Assembly (NCBI GenBank): GCA_035532035.1
Contig: DATKRS010000033.1
Span: 31,767 to 95,766, forward strand
Direction of reading: 5' to 3'
Source: Candidatus Dormiibacterota bacterium
GTDB taxonomy: Bacteria > Vulcanimicrobiota > Vulcanimicrobiia > Vulcanimicrobiales > Vulcanimicrobiaceae
DNA length: 64,000 nucleotides
Made by a program: the position numbers and the translations under genes. The notes beneath the pieces are model-generated. The model searched no databases and was not told the origin of the DNA. It worked only from the letters and a program-made list of their open reading frames with translations. Below are positions 18,698-27,211 of the stretch, in pieces; the first letter of the stretch is position 1, and every line of letters begins with the position of its first letter.

Positions 18698-20201
18698 CGA
18701 CTGGGCGCTCGTGCGCCGTCTCGGCGCCGAGCTGGAAACCGCGCTGCGCGGTGCGCGCCTCCAAGACGCGGGCGTGGTCGGCGACGGCAGGCCTGCGCTC
18801 GTCTTCTGGTCGCGGGGCTCGATGCGGCTGCTCTGCATTGACCTGTTCTCGTCGCCACCCGCACTGACGCTCGAGTCGGGCGAGCTCTCGACGACGCGCG
18901 ACGAGCCGGGCTTCACGCGAGCGCTAGCGCGAACGCTCCACGGCATGGTACTGGCGGCGATCGAAGCCAGGGAGCACGACCGCCTGCTGCGGCTGAGGTT
19001 TCGCACGCGCTCGCGCTTCGGCGTAGGTGATGAAGTAGACCTTTACATAGAGCTCGTACCGCGCTTCGGCAATGCGCTGCTGGTCAAGGCCGGCATGGTG
19101 ATCAGCGCACGCAAAGAGTTCCCCGGCGCGCACGGCTCGCGCGAGGTGCGCGCCGGAATGCCGTACGTCTTGCCCCCTCTTCCGCAAAAGGTTCTACCGC
19201 GGGCGGTCGAGGAGGGCGGTGCCGAGCCGCGCGCGGCCCTGGCATATCTCGAGGCCGACGCAGCGTTGCGGGAGCCGCTCTACGTCTACCGCAGGCACGG
19301 CCGTCTCATCCAGGCCCACCTCGTCGAGCTGCCGGCGTTGCACGGCGAGCTCTCGCGCGAACCGTCCTTGCTCGATCTGCTCGCAGAAGAGCGCGACGCA
19401 CGCCTGCGTGCCGATGCACAAGCGCAAAGTGGAAGCCGCCGCGCGACACTCCTGCGCAGCATCGCACATCGCGCCCGCTCCCTCGACGAAGCTCGAGCCG
19501 CGCTCGCGTCGCAGCGTGCCGCCGCGGCGCAGCGCGAACGCCTGCGCCGCGAAGGCGAGGCGATCTACGCGACCCTGCACGAGCTCGCACCAGACGCGCG
19601 CGCGCAAGCCAAGGCGCAGGCCGCAAAGCTCTTCGCGCAGTATCGCAAGCTCGGCGCAGCACTCCCACACATCGAGAAGCGCGAGCGCGCGCTCGCGATG
19701 CAGAAAGAGGCGCTGGAGACGCTCCTGTGGGAAACGCAGCGGGTCGGCGACGACGACCTCCCCGACATCGAGAGCACGCTCGCACTTCTCGATCCGCGCT
19801 CCCGCAAGAAGCGCGCGCCGCCGCCGCGTCGGCCGACCCGGCGCCGCAAGCCGCTGGAGACGCGGACCGCGCTCGGCTCGCGCATCCTGGTCGGGCGCTC
19901 GCCGGTCGAGAACGCGGAGCTGACGTTTCGCGTCGCGCGGCCGAACGATCTCTGGTTTCATGCGCGCGGCGTGCCCGGAGCGCACGTCATTCTCGCGCGC
20001 GACGACCGCTCCGAGCCGCCCGCCGAGGATCTCGAGCTCGCGGCGGCGTTAGCCGCGGCGCATTCCAAGGCACGCGAGAGCGTCGCGGTGACCGTCGACT
20101 ACACGCAACGCAAGCACGTGCGCAAGCAGCCGAACGCGCCACCCGGCTTGGTGTTCTACACGGAGGCGACGTCCATCGTCGTGGCACCGCGCGCCTCCTA
20201 G
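18690..20201 (+). CDS. rqcH: RqcH/NFACT ribosome quality-control protein
   Basis: A 503-residue NFACT-family protein. Its relatives bind obstructed 50S subunits with peptidyl-tRNA and add alanine tails that mark stalled peptides for proteolysis. The NFACT-N domain is at about 1-180 and holds EHDRLLRL with Asp-97 and Arg-98, the pair required in Bacillus RqcH. A coiled-coil section follows (about 270-360). The C-terminal NFACT-R domain has NDLWFHARGVPGAHVI and ends VFYTEATSIVV. It is transcribed away from the gmk operon. The partner protease ClpXP is encoded elsewhere in this window. Confidence 0.88.
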   Translation: MRTDWALVRRLGAELETALRGARLQDAGVVGDGRPALVFWSRGSMRLLCIDLFSSPPALTLESGELSTTRDEPGFTRALARTLHGMVLAAIEAREHDRLLRLRFRTRSRFGVGDEVDLYIELVPRFGNALLVKAGMVISARKEFPGAHGSREVRAGMPYVLPPLPQKVLPRAVEEGGAEPRAALAYLEADAALREPLYVYRRHGRLIQAHLVELPALHGELSREPSLLDLLAEERDARLRADAQAQSGSRRATLLRSIAHRARSLDEARAALASQRAAAAQRERLRREGEAIYATLHELAPDARAQAKAQAAKLFAQYRKLGAALPHIEKRERALAMQKEALETLLWETQRVGDDDLPDIESTLALLDPRSRKKRAPPPRRPTRRRKPLETRTALGSRILVGRSPVENAELTFRVARPNDLWFHARGVPGAHVILARDDRSEPPAEDLELAAALAAAHSKARESVAVTVDYTQRKHVRKQPNAPPGLVFYTEATSIVVAPRAS

Positions 20202-20217
20202 CGGTATAAATACAGCG

Positions 20218-21129
20218 CTATGGGGGCTCCTGCATCGTGTGCATCTCCGGCGAAATGTAGAGCGGATGCTGCACGGGCACGGAAACCGCGCGAAGGTTTT
20301 CGAAGGCGACGGTCACCTGCGAGTACGTCTCGCCTCTATACCGCACCATCGCGTCAGCGCGCTCGGTCGTTATATACTGCACGCCAGCGACGCGGCCGAA
20401 GTCGACCGTCCATGGGACCGTCGTGCCGGGGCCATCGACGAAGTTCAACGCCTCCCGCAGCCGCCACGTCGCACCGGTTCGCTCGTCGATCCAAAGATCG
20501 CGCAGCCGATAACGCCCCGGATCGCGCAGCGGCTGAAGCGAGAGATGATAGCACGCATGTCCGTCGACGCTCTCCTGCCCGACGAGCGTGATCGTGTAGA
20601 CGCGGCGCGTGGCGACGGCGTGCGCGATCTCTCGCAGCGGCTCTCTGCCCGTGCGGCGCGGCGGCGTGCGGCCCGGTGGATACGGATCGTGAAACGCGCG
20701 CCGCACCTCCGCGACGATCGCCATCGCGTCGCGCTGCGACGACGGAGGCGCCGCCGGCACGAACGGCGCCATTCCGAACGAATACGTCGGCGCGAGGATC
20801 GGAACGCCCAAGAAATCGACCGGCGCTTCGGGCTTCCCGATGGGGACGCCGATGAACCACAAGCTGAGTGAGAAGTTTATCCCGTGCGGGACGTGCGGAT
20901 GGGCCAGCTCGTAATCGCTGACGGGATCGACCCATACGCTTCCCGTCGTCGCGTCGAACGAGCTCTGGTACCGCTGCGTGCGCATGCTGCCTCCCCGTTC
21001 GACGCGCACGGCAACGTCGTAGGCAAGGTAGCGCGGGTACTGCTGGTTCAGCCAGAATGCTTCCGCACGCTCGTAAAGAGCGTAGGGATCCGTCGCCGCG
21101 CGGACGCTCGGCGCGAACCCCAGCGCCAC
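20218..21129 (-). CDS. Exported protein of unknown function, start uncertain
   Basis: Residues after ATDPYALYERAEAFW look like a soluble exported protein of about 280 residues rich in beta strands and Tyr/Arg. The last half resembles outer-membrane lipoprotein-sorting folds (ESVDGHACYHLSLQPL, then LRDLWIDERTGATWRLREAL), but I cannot name a family. The start is a problem. The best in-frame codon is GTG at 21129, giving only about 11 residues of signal. The hydrophobic stretch continues upstream as SIRSLALAL with no ATG, GTG or TTG before a stop at 21166-21168. A non-standard start or a lost start codon is possible. Confidence 0.6.
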   Translation of the reverse strand: MALGFAPSVRAATDPYALYERAEAFWLNQQYPRYLAYDVAVRVERGGSMRTQRYQSSFDATTGSVWVDPVSDYELAHPHVPHGINFSLSLWFIGVPIGKPEAPVDFLGVPILAPTYSFGMAPFVPAAPPSSQRDAMAIVAEVRRAFHDPYPPGRTPPRRTGREPLREIAHAVATRRVYTITLVGQESVDGHACYHLSLQPLRDPGRYRLRDLWIDERTGATWRLREALNFVDGPGTTVPWTVDFGRVAGVQYITTERADAMVRYRGETYSQVTVAFENLRAVSVPVQHPLYISPEMHTMQEPP

Positions 21130-21312
21130 CAGAGCGAGTGCTAGGGAGCGTATCGAAATATGTCTCTACGGTGGCATCGGAAATTCCGGTGCGACCGCTC
21201 AAGTCCCACGCCTTGGGCGAACAGCTTTTCATCGTCGTGTGCTCGCGCGCGGCGCTCGACGAAGGGGTCGCGCGACTCAACGGAGGACTCTGCGAGCAAT
21301 GGAGGTGCACTC

Positions 21313-21420
21313 GTGAAGAACCCATTGGACTCGCTCTGGGGAACCGTCGTTACCGGCGTCGTCCTCACCATCATACTCTACTTCGTGGCCCGGGCGATCA
21401 TGCCCGTAGGAGTCTCGTGA
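21313..21420 (+). CDS. 35-residue single-pass membrane protein
   Basis: A GTG start at 21313 with a strong GGAGG site 7 bases upstream opens a 35-residue frame. It is a charged KNPLDSLWG start, one membrane helix (TVVTGVVLTIILYFVARAI) and a short MPVGVS tail. The stop TGA overlaps by one base the ATG of the following PuuD-like gene, so the two are translated together. It is probably a small subunit or accessory of that membrane protein. Function unknown. Confidence 0.65.
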   Translation: MKNPLDSLWGTVVTGVVLTIILYFVARAIMPVGVS

Positions 21421-21959
21421 TGTGGCTCGAGCCGATTCTGCGCTGGATCCATCTCCTCGCAGGAGTCATGTGGATCGGTCTGCTCTACTACTTCAACTTC
21501 GTCAACGTCGACGCCGTGAAAGAGGCGACGGCGGCGGGTGAAGCCGCACCGATCGGAAAGTACGTCATGCCGCGTGCTCTCTGGTGGTTCCGCTGGTCCG
21601 CGCTCGTCACATGGATCGCCGGCTGCGGCCTGCTCAGTACCGTCAACGCGCAAGGCGTTAACGGCTTCACCGGTGCGTTCGCCTTCTGGCAATGGGGGCA
21701 GCATGGTGCCTTCACGGCAATCGGCATCGGCGCGTGGCTGGGGACCATCATGTTCCTGAACGTATGGGCCGTCATCTGGCCGAACCAAAAAAAGATCCTG
21801 GGCATCGTTCCCGCGACCGACGCCGAGAAGGCCAAGGCGCGCCGTACCGCTTTTCTCGCCTCTCGCGTGAACACGGTGCTTTCGATCCCGATGCTCTTCT
21901 TCATGGCAACTGGCCCGCACGCGCTCTTCCAAGATCCGTCGGCTACGATCTACCACTAG
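21420..21959 (+). CDS. PuuD-like (urate oxidase N-terminal type) membrane protein
   Basis: A 179-residue integral membrane protein with four hydrophobic segments. It has the pattern of the urate hydroxylase/oxidase N-terminal membrane family: EPILRWIHLLAGVMWIGLLY with an early His, FNFVNVD, then MPRALWWFRWSAL, FLNVWAVIWPNQKKI, and RVNTVLSIPMLFFM. In PuuD this domain carries a heme and a cytochrome domain follows. Here the cytochrome part is absent, so urate oxidation is doubtful and the protein may be a heme-binding membrane protein of unknown role. The stop falls in a CTAG. Confidence 0.7.
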   Translation: MWLEPILRWIHLLAGVMWIGLLYYFNFVNVDAVKEATAAGEAAPIGKYVMPRALWWFRWSALVTWIAGCGLLSTVNAQGVNGFTGAFAFWQWGQHGAFTAIGIGAWLGTIMFLNVWAVIWPNQKKILGIVPATDAEKAKARRTAFLASRVNTVLSIPMLFFMATGPHALFQDPSATIYH

Positions 21960-21965
21960 AGGCTC

Positions 21966-22946
21966 CTAGGGAACGAGTACGATCTTCCCGACGTGCGCGG
22001 AGGCCTCCATCCGTTGGTGGGCCTCCGCCGCTTCCTCGAACGTGTAGACGCGGTCCACGAGCGGCCGAATCACGTCGCGCGCGGGAAGCAGCGGCCAGAT
22101 GCGCTCGTGCAGCCCGTCGGCGATTGCCTTCTTCTCCTGCAGCGTTCGCGGACGCAACGACGTACCGAAGATCGTGCCGCGCTTGCGCATGAGCGCCGCC
22201 ACGTCGAGCTCGGCCGTGGCTCCGCCTTGCGTTGCGATGCACGCGATGCGCCCGTCGAGTGCGAGCGCCGCGATATCACGTGGAACGTACGGGCCGCAAA
22301 CGATGTCGACGACGACGTTCACGCCGACCCCATCCGTCAGCGCAAGAGCCTCCGTCACGAAGTCCTGCGTTCGGTAGTCGATTGCGGCGACGGCGCCGAT
22401 CCGCGTGCAGGCCTCGCACTTCTGCGCGCCTCCCGCGGTGGCGATCGCGCCCGCGCCGAGCGCCCGCGCAAACATGATCGCCGTCGATCCGATTCCGCTC
22501 GTGCCGCCGTGAACCAGTACGGTCTCGCCCGCCTGGAGGCGCGCGCGCGAGACCATGTTGTCGAAAACGGTGAAACCGTTCTCCGGAAGGGTCGCGGCCT
22601 CGATCGCGTTCCAGCGATCGGGAACCGGCAAGACCTGACCTGCGGGCGTGCAGACGTACTCCGCGTAACCGCCCCCGCTTACCAACGCGCAGACACGAGC
22701 CCCGACGCTCCATGAGGTCACGCCCGCGCCCAGCGCAGCGATGTTCCCGGCAACGTCGAGGCCGAGAATGTGCGACGCACCGGCGGGCGGCGGATAGAGC
22801 CCCTTGCGCTGCAGGACATCCGCGCGCGAGACCCCCGCCGCTTCGACCGCGATCTGCACCTCGCCCTCGCGCGGCTGCGGCGCATCCGTCTGCGCGACAT
22901 GGAGCACGTCCGGGCCACCATTTGCATCGTAGGCAACGTATCTCAT
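21966..22946 (-). CDS. NADPH:quinone oxidoreductase, zinc-independent MDR family (PIG3-like)
   Basis: A 326-residue medium-chain dehydrogenase/reductase. The N-terminal GroES-like half reads GVSRADVLQRKGLYPPPAG, as in PIG3/QorA-type enzymes, without zinc-binding cysteines. The Rossmann half has VHGGTSGIGSTAIMFARALG. These enzymes reduce quinones or enones with NADPH in the cytoplasm. It overlaps queA by 4 bp (GTGA type) and is the last gene of the carB-to-queA run. Its TAG stop lies in the second CTAG of the pair noted at 21956-21969. Confidence 0.88.
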   Translation of the reverse strand: MRYVAYDANGGPDVLHVAQTDAPQPREGEVQIAVEAAGVSRADVLQRKGLYPPPAGASHILGLDVAGNIAALGAGVTSWSVGARVCALVSGGGYAEYVCTPAGQVLPVPDRWNAIEAATLPENGFTVFDNMVSRARLQAGETVLVHGGTSGIGSTAIMFARALGAGAIATAGGAQKCEACTRIGAVAAIDYRTQDFVTEALALTDGVGVNVVVDIVCGPYVPRDIAALALDGRIACIATQGGATAELDVAALMRKRGTIFGTSLRPRTLQEKKAIADGLHERIWPLLPARDVIRPLVDRVYTFEEAAEAHQRMEASAHVGKIVLVP

Positions 22947-24025
22947 CGTGCGCTCCTTTCGCGCTCGAGTAGCATCGCATCTCCAAACGAAAAGAACCGG
23001 TAGCCGCGCTCGATTGCAGCGCGATAGGCGCGCAGAATGCGCTCTCTACCGGCAAACGCGCTCACCATCACGAGCAACGTCGAGCGCGGCAGATGAAAGT
23101 TGGTCATCATCGCGTCCACGACGCGAAAGCGAAAGCCGGGCGTGATAAAGAGCGCCGTCTCGAACTCGCCGGCGCACAGAGCGCCGTGCTCGCCGACGTT
23201 CCCTTCCAGTGCGCGCACGACGGTCGTTCCGATCGCAACGACCCGCCGGCCGGTCGAACGCGCGCGTTCGATCGCTTGCACGCTCTGCGGCGAAATCGCG
23301 TATCGCTCGGCGTGCATGACGTGCTCGTCGATGCGCTGCGTCTGCATCGGACGAAACGTCCCTAAACCGACGTCCAGCGCAAGCTTTACGATCTCGACGC
23401 CGTGTGCCGCGAGCGCGGCGAGGAGCCGGTCGGTGACGTGTAACGACGCCGTCGGCGCCGCCACGCTTCCCGGAACGCGCGCGAAAACGGTTTGGTACCG
23501 CTCTTGCGCGTCGTCGGATTCATTATGAATGTACGGAGGCAGCGCCAACCGGCCCACGCGCCCGAGCATCTCCTCGAAGGGCATGTCGAGCTCGAAGCGC
23601 AGCTCGCGCGCACCATGCTCCAGAGCGGCAACGACCACTGCCGCCCCAGCGCCGTCGCCTCCACGAGACACGAGCTCGAGCCGCTCGCCTTCGCCAACGC
23701 GCTTCGCCGGCCGGAGCAACGCGATCCATGACGCCGCATTCGGATCGTATCGCATGCTGCCGCCGGCGGGATGCAGGAGCAGAATCTCGACGCGCCCGCC
23801 GCTCCGGCGCCGCGCGTACAGACGCGCCGCGAGCACGCGTGTCTCGTTGAGGACGACCAAATCGCCAGGACGCAAGAGCCTGGGAAGCTCTGCTACCGTA
23901 CGGTCCTCTAACGCATCGTCGCGTACGACCAGCAGACGGGCGTCCTCGCGCCGCGCCGCCGGCTCTTGCGCGATCAGTGCCGGAGGGAGGTCGTACGCGT
24001 AGCAGGCGGCGAGACGTTCGTCCAT
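22943..24025 (-). CDS. queA: S-adenosylmethionine:tRNA ribosyltransferase-isomerase
   Basis: A 360-residue cytoplasmic enzyme of queuosine synthesis that transfers the ribosyl part of SAM to the modified base in tRNA. It has the family start YDLPPALIAQEPAARREDARLL, then GDLVVLNETRVLAARL, the RVGRLALPPYI region and the C-terminal TNFHLPRSTLLVMVSAF. I chose ATG at 24025, which gives the normal N-terminus and overlaps the 3' end of the SpoIID-like gene by about 52 bp. The longer frame to 24115 adds Arg/His-rich sequence typical of a shadow. A tgt gene is not in the window. Confidence 0.93.
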   Translation of the reverse strand: MDERLAACYAYDLPPALIAQEPAARREDARLLVVRDDALEDRTVAELPRLLRPGDLVVLNETRVLAARLYARRRSGGRVEILLLHPAGGSMRYDPNAASWIALLRPAKRVGEGERLELVSRGGDGAGAAVVVAALEHGARELRFELDMPFEEMLGRVGRLALPPYIHNESDDAQERYQTVFARVPGSVAAPTASLHVTDRLLAALAAHGVEIVKLALDVGLGTFRPMQTQRIDEHVMHAERYAISPQSVQAIERARSTGRRVVAIGTTVVRALEGNVGEHGALCAGEFETALFITPGFRFRVVDAMMTNFHLPRSTLLVMVSAFAGRERILRAYRAAIERGYRFFSFGDAMLLERERSAR

Positions 24026-25005
24026 GTGTCGGGCGTGGTGCCTGGAAAGTAGAAGCCGGCGATGGTCGCGGCCGTCGCGTTCCTGAGCGCCATTCCGCGC
24101 GCGCCCCATTGGCACAGCCCGACGCCGTGGCCGTTGCCTGCCCCCTCGAGGTGCAGTAGCGGCCCGGTGAGCGCTCCTTCAGCCGCCTGCACGGAAAGCG
24201 TGAGGATCAGCAGGCTTGGCATGACCCGCGGTCCCACGGTCAGCCGAAAATCGCTCCCCTGCACGGCCGCAGTCGCACGGTTGGTAATCAACTCGATGTA
24301 GCGCGCGCGACCGCTTGCATCGCGCGTGCCGAGGCGCACGTCGCGCAACTGCCCCATTCCGCTCAACTGCCGCGCCGTCGCGCGCGCGATCGCGGCGAAG
24401 GCGATGTCCCGCGACCAGCGGTAGTCGGGAGAGGCCATGCAGTACGGGCATACGACGCCCGCGAGATACGGCACGGGCGCGCCCCCCCAGGCATCGGAAG
24501 CCGACTCCGTGTGCCCGCCGCAGCACGATGAATAGGCAATGTCGGCGTAGACGTTGCCGTAACGAAGAATCGTTCCGGTCGTTGCGTCCACCGCTTGCCG
24601 GCCCGCCGGCGACTCCGTAGCCGTTCCCTCGTAGACTTGATCCAGGTCCGACGGCACGACGTCGAACGGACGCTGCGGGTGTGCATGCCGCAAGACGAAC
24701 GTTCGCGCGCAAATCGCCTGGATCTGCAGTGCGGCAACGGGCCACGACGAGGGCATTTCACGCGGAACCACACTGTAGAGATACTCCTCGAGCGCAACGA
24801 GATTGATGACGCGACCGTCGGGTGCGCGGGAAAAACTGCCGCGATACAGCCGGCCTCCGAACTCGAAGCCCCCGCTCGGAACCGGCCGAGGCGAACCTTC
24901 GCCCAGCAGCACCCGCAGCGATGGCGGTTGGCCGCTTACGGCGCCGAGCAGCGGGGCGCACGCTACGGCCGCAGCCGACGCCGCGACAAAGCTCCGGCGC
25001 TTCAC
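23974..25005 (-). CDS. SpoIID/LytB-domain exported protein (peptidoglycan glycan-strand hydrolase type)
   Basis: A 343-residue exported protein with a Tat-like signal (MKRRSFVAASAAAV). The SpoIID domain shows EEYLYSVVPREMPSSWPVAAL with the Glu of the PREMP motif (catalytic in SpoIID lytic transglycosylase), AICARTFVL, SSCCGGHTE and the late motif GNGHGVGLCQWGARGMAL. SpoIID acts on denuded glycan in sporulating Firmicutes, but related proteins occur in non-sporulating bacteria. It sits between ruvB (4-bp overlap) and queA, in a run that also has pbpA and a PASTA kinase, so cell-wall remodelling is likely. Confidence 0.87.
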   Translation of the reverse strand: MKRRSFVAASAAAVACAPLLGAVSGQPPSLRVLLGEGSPRPVPSGGFEFGGRLYRGSFSRAPDGRVINLVALEEYLYSVVPREMPSSWPVAALQIQAICARTFVLRHAHPQRPFDVVPSDLDQVYEGTATESPAGRQAVDATTGTILRYGNVYADIAYSSCCGGHTESASDAWGGAPVPYLAGVVCPYCMASPDYRWSRDIAFAAIARATARQLSGMGQLRDVRLGTRDASGRARYIELITNRATAAVQGSDFRLTVGPRVMPSLLILTLSVQAAEGALTGPLLHLEGAGNGHGVGLCQWGARGMALRNATAATIAGFYFPGTTPDTWTNVSPPATRTTSLRH

Positions 25006-26060
25006 GTGAAGAGCTCGGCCTGTGCCGAGCGTGGCGGCTCGACGCCGAGATGGCGATACGCCTGCGCCGTGGCCTTTCGGCCGCTCGCCGTCCGGCGAAC
25101 GTAGTGCTCCTTCAGGAGATACGGTTCGACGACGTCCTCGAGCGTCTCCGCGTCCTCGCTTAGCGTTGCGGCAATCGATGCGATCCCGACAGGCCCGCCT
25201 TGATACTGTTCGACGATCGTGCGCAAGAACGCGCGGTCGAGGCGATCCAGGCCGGCTTCGTCGACGCCCTCACGCTCGAGCGCCTCGGTCGCGACCGTAC
25301 GCGTGATCGCGCCTTGCGCCTTGACCTCAGCGTAGTCGCGCACGCGCCGCAAGAGCCGATTCGCGATACGCGGCGTGCCGCGGCTGCGCGATGCGATTGC
25401 AAGCGCGCCGGCGTCGTCGATCGGGACGCCGAGCATCCCCGCCGAGCGTTTGACGATGCGCTCCAGTGCGTCGACTGCGTAGTAATCCAGATGCTGCACG
25501 ATCCCGAAGCGCTCGCGCAACGGCGCAGAGAGCATGCCCGCGCGCGTGGTCGCGCCGACGAGCGTGAAGCGCTTCAGCGGCAGCTTCAACGTCTTCGCGT
25601 ACGCGCCACGGTCGACGAGAAAGTCGATCTGAAACTCTTCCATCGCCGGATAGAGAAACTCTTCGACTACGCTGCCCAGACGGTGTACCTCGTCGATGAA
25701 GAGCACGTCGCCTTCCTCGAGCGACGTCAGGATACCGACGAGATCCTTCGGTTTCTCGAGCGTCGGGCCGCTGGTCGGGCGAAAGTTTGCGCCCATCTCG
25801 CGCGCGATGAGTCCCGCGAGCGTCGTCTTGCCCAGACCGGGGGGGCCGTAGAAGAGTACGTGCTCGAGCGGCTCGTTTCGCCGCTGCGCGGCGTGGATAG
25901 CGATGTGCAGGTTCTCGACCACCTGATCCTGGCCGACGTACTCCGCGAACGTTCGCGGTCGGAGGCTCGCCGTATACAGCTCCTCCTCGAGCGTCTCGTG
26001 CGCGTCGACTGCGCGATCGTCGCCGTGCGGCCCCAAGAGACGTTTGCGCGGGTCGCTCAT
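25002..26060 (-). CDS. ruvB: Holliday junction branch-migration DNA helicase RuvB
   Basis: A 352-residue AAA+ motor that drives branch migration with RuvA. Motifs: LRPRTFAEYVGQDQVVENL, Walker A FYGPPGLGKTTLAG, Walker B LFIDEVHRL, sensor/arginine finger GATTRAGMLSAPLRERFG, and the winged-helix C-terminal domain starting near RTIVEQYQGGPVGI. It overlaps ruvA by 4 bp. Length and order (ruvC-ruvA-ruvB) are standard. Confidence 0.97.
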   Translation of the reverse strand: MSDPRKRLLGPHGDDRAVDAHETLEEELYTASLRPRTFAEYVGQDQVVENLHIAIHAAQRRNEPLEHVLFYGPPGLGKTTLAGLIAREMGANFRPTSGPTLEKPKDLVGILTSLEEGDVLFIDEVHRLGSVVEEFLYPAMEEFQIDFLVDRGAYAKTLKLPLKRFTLVGATTRAGMLSAPLRERFGIVQHLDYYAVDALERIVKRSAGMLGVPIDDAGALAIASRSRGTPRIANRLLRRVRDYAEVKAQGAITRTVATEALEREGVDEAGLDRLDRAFLRTIVEQYQGGPVGIASIAATLSEDAETLEDVVEPYLLKEHYVRRTASGRKATAQAYRHLGVEPPRSAQAELFT

Positions 26061-26704
26061 GCGGGCACGTTCTTGAGCGCGCGGCTCGTGCGCCGGCGAT
26101 AGATCTCCGCGAGCAGTGCCTCGGCGTCTCCCACGCCGGGAACCGCCGCGAGCGTCTCGCGAATCATCGTTTCGGCCTCGAGACGGCGATACTCGAGTTG
26201 CAGCAGCACCGCGAGTGCTTCTTGCGCGAACTCCGGCAGCCCGCGTTCGATCTCCCGTGCGGGCGCGGGCGCGTCCTGAATGAGGAGAAAACGTGCGACC
26301 TTTCCTTGCAGTTTTGCGACGATGTCGCGGGCTTTCTGCTGGCCGATTCCCGGCAAAGACTTCAAGAATGCGTGATCGCCGCGATCGATCGCGCGCGCGA
26401 TCGCCGACATCGGCTGCGAGAACGCGCGCGCCGCCGAGCGCGGCCCAATCGACGCCACGCTCAAGAGCGCCTCGAAGAACGCACGCTCGACGACGTTGTG
26501 AAAGCCATAATACGTGAAGCGCCCGCTATTGCCGTCGATGTTCAGCACCGCGTAGATCTCGAGTGCGACCGGCTCTCCGGGAGTCGACGGGACCTTCTCC
26601 GCGACGCAGGGCGGCAAGAGGATCTCGTACCCGAGTCCCGACACGTCGACCACGGCAGATTCCGGCCGCCGCTCGACGAGTACGCCTTCGATGCGCGAGA
26701 ACAC
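26057..26704 (-). CDS. ruvA: Holliday junction DNA-binding protein RuvA
   Basis: A 215-residue protein that binds four-way junctions as a tetramer and recruits RuvB. The N-terminal OB fold (VDVSGLGYEILLP) is followed by helix-hairpin-helix motifs (ASIGPRSAARAFS; LPGIGQQKARDIVAKLQGKV) and domain III near the C-terminus (VLLQLEYRRLEAE). It lies 6 bp after ruvC. Confidence 0.94.
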   Translation of the reverse strand: MFSRIEGVLVERRPESAVVDVSGLGYEILLPPCVAEKVPSTPGEPVALEIYAVLNIDGNSGRFTYYGFHNVVERAFFEALLSVASIGPRSAARAFSQPMSAIARAIDRGDHAFLKSLPGIGQQKARDIVAKLQGKVARFLLIQDAPAPAREIERGLPEFAQEALAVLLQLEYRRLEAETMIRETLAAVPGVGDAEALLAEIYRRRTSRALKNVPA

Positions 26705-26710
26705 GCTTGC

Positions 26711-27211
26711 CTAGGCCTTCGCCGCCCGCGCTGGGACGACTCGGCCGGCTCGGTGGTGAAACGCCAATGCGAGCGCCAAGGCGTCAGAGACGTCGTGCGG
26801 GCTCGGAGCGCTGCGCAGACCGAGCATACGCGCCACCATTGCGCCGACTTGTTCCTTTCGCGCACTTCCCGAACCCACGAGCGCTCGTTTCACGTGTGCG
26901 TGACCGATCGTGTGCACGGGAATGCCGGCTTGAGCGCTTGCAAGCGCGAGGACGCCGCGCGCGTGACCCATGAGAATCGCCGTTCCGGGACTCTTGTACG
27001 TCGTGTAGAGCTCCTCGATGACCACGACGTTCGGACGCGTCTGACTGATGATCTCGACCATTGCAGCGTACAGCTGCTGCAGCCGAAGCTCGAGCGCGCC
27101 GATTTTGGGCGAGACGACACCCGCTTCGATCAGCCGTACGCGCGTGCCGTTGCCGTCGATCACGCCGTACCCCGTAACCCGCAACGCCGGATCGATGCCC
27201 AATATCCTCAT
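26711..27211 (-). CDS. ruvC: Crossover junction endodeoxyribonuclease RuvC
   Basis: A 166-residue nuclease that resolves Holliday junctions. The acidic active site is visible: GIDPALRVTGYGVI (first Asp), VVVIEELY (Glu), and the C-terminal SPHDVSDALALALAF (two Asp). The start overlaps the end of the kinase gene by 4 bp. Confidence 0.95.
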   Translation of the reverse strand: MRILGIDPALRVTGYGVIDGNGTRVRLIEAGVVSPKIGALELRLQQLYAAMVEIISQTRPNVVVIEELYTTYKSPGTAILMGHARGVLALASAQAGIPVHTIGHAHVKRALVGSGSARKEQVGAMVARMLGLRSAPSPHDVSDALALALAFHHRAGRVVPARAAKA

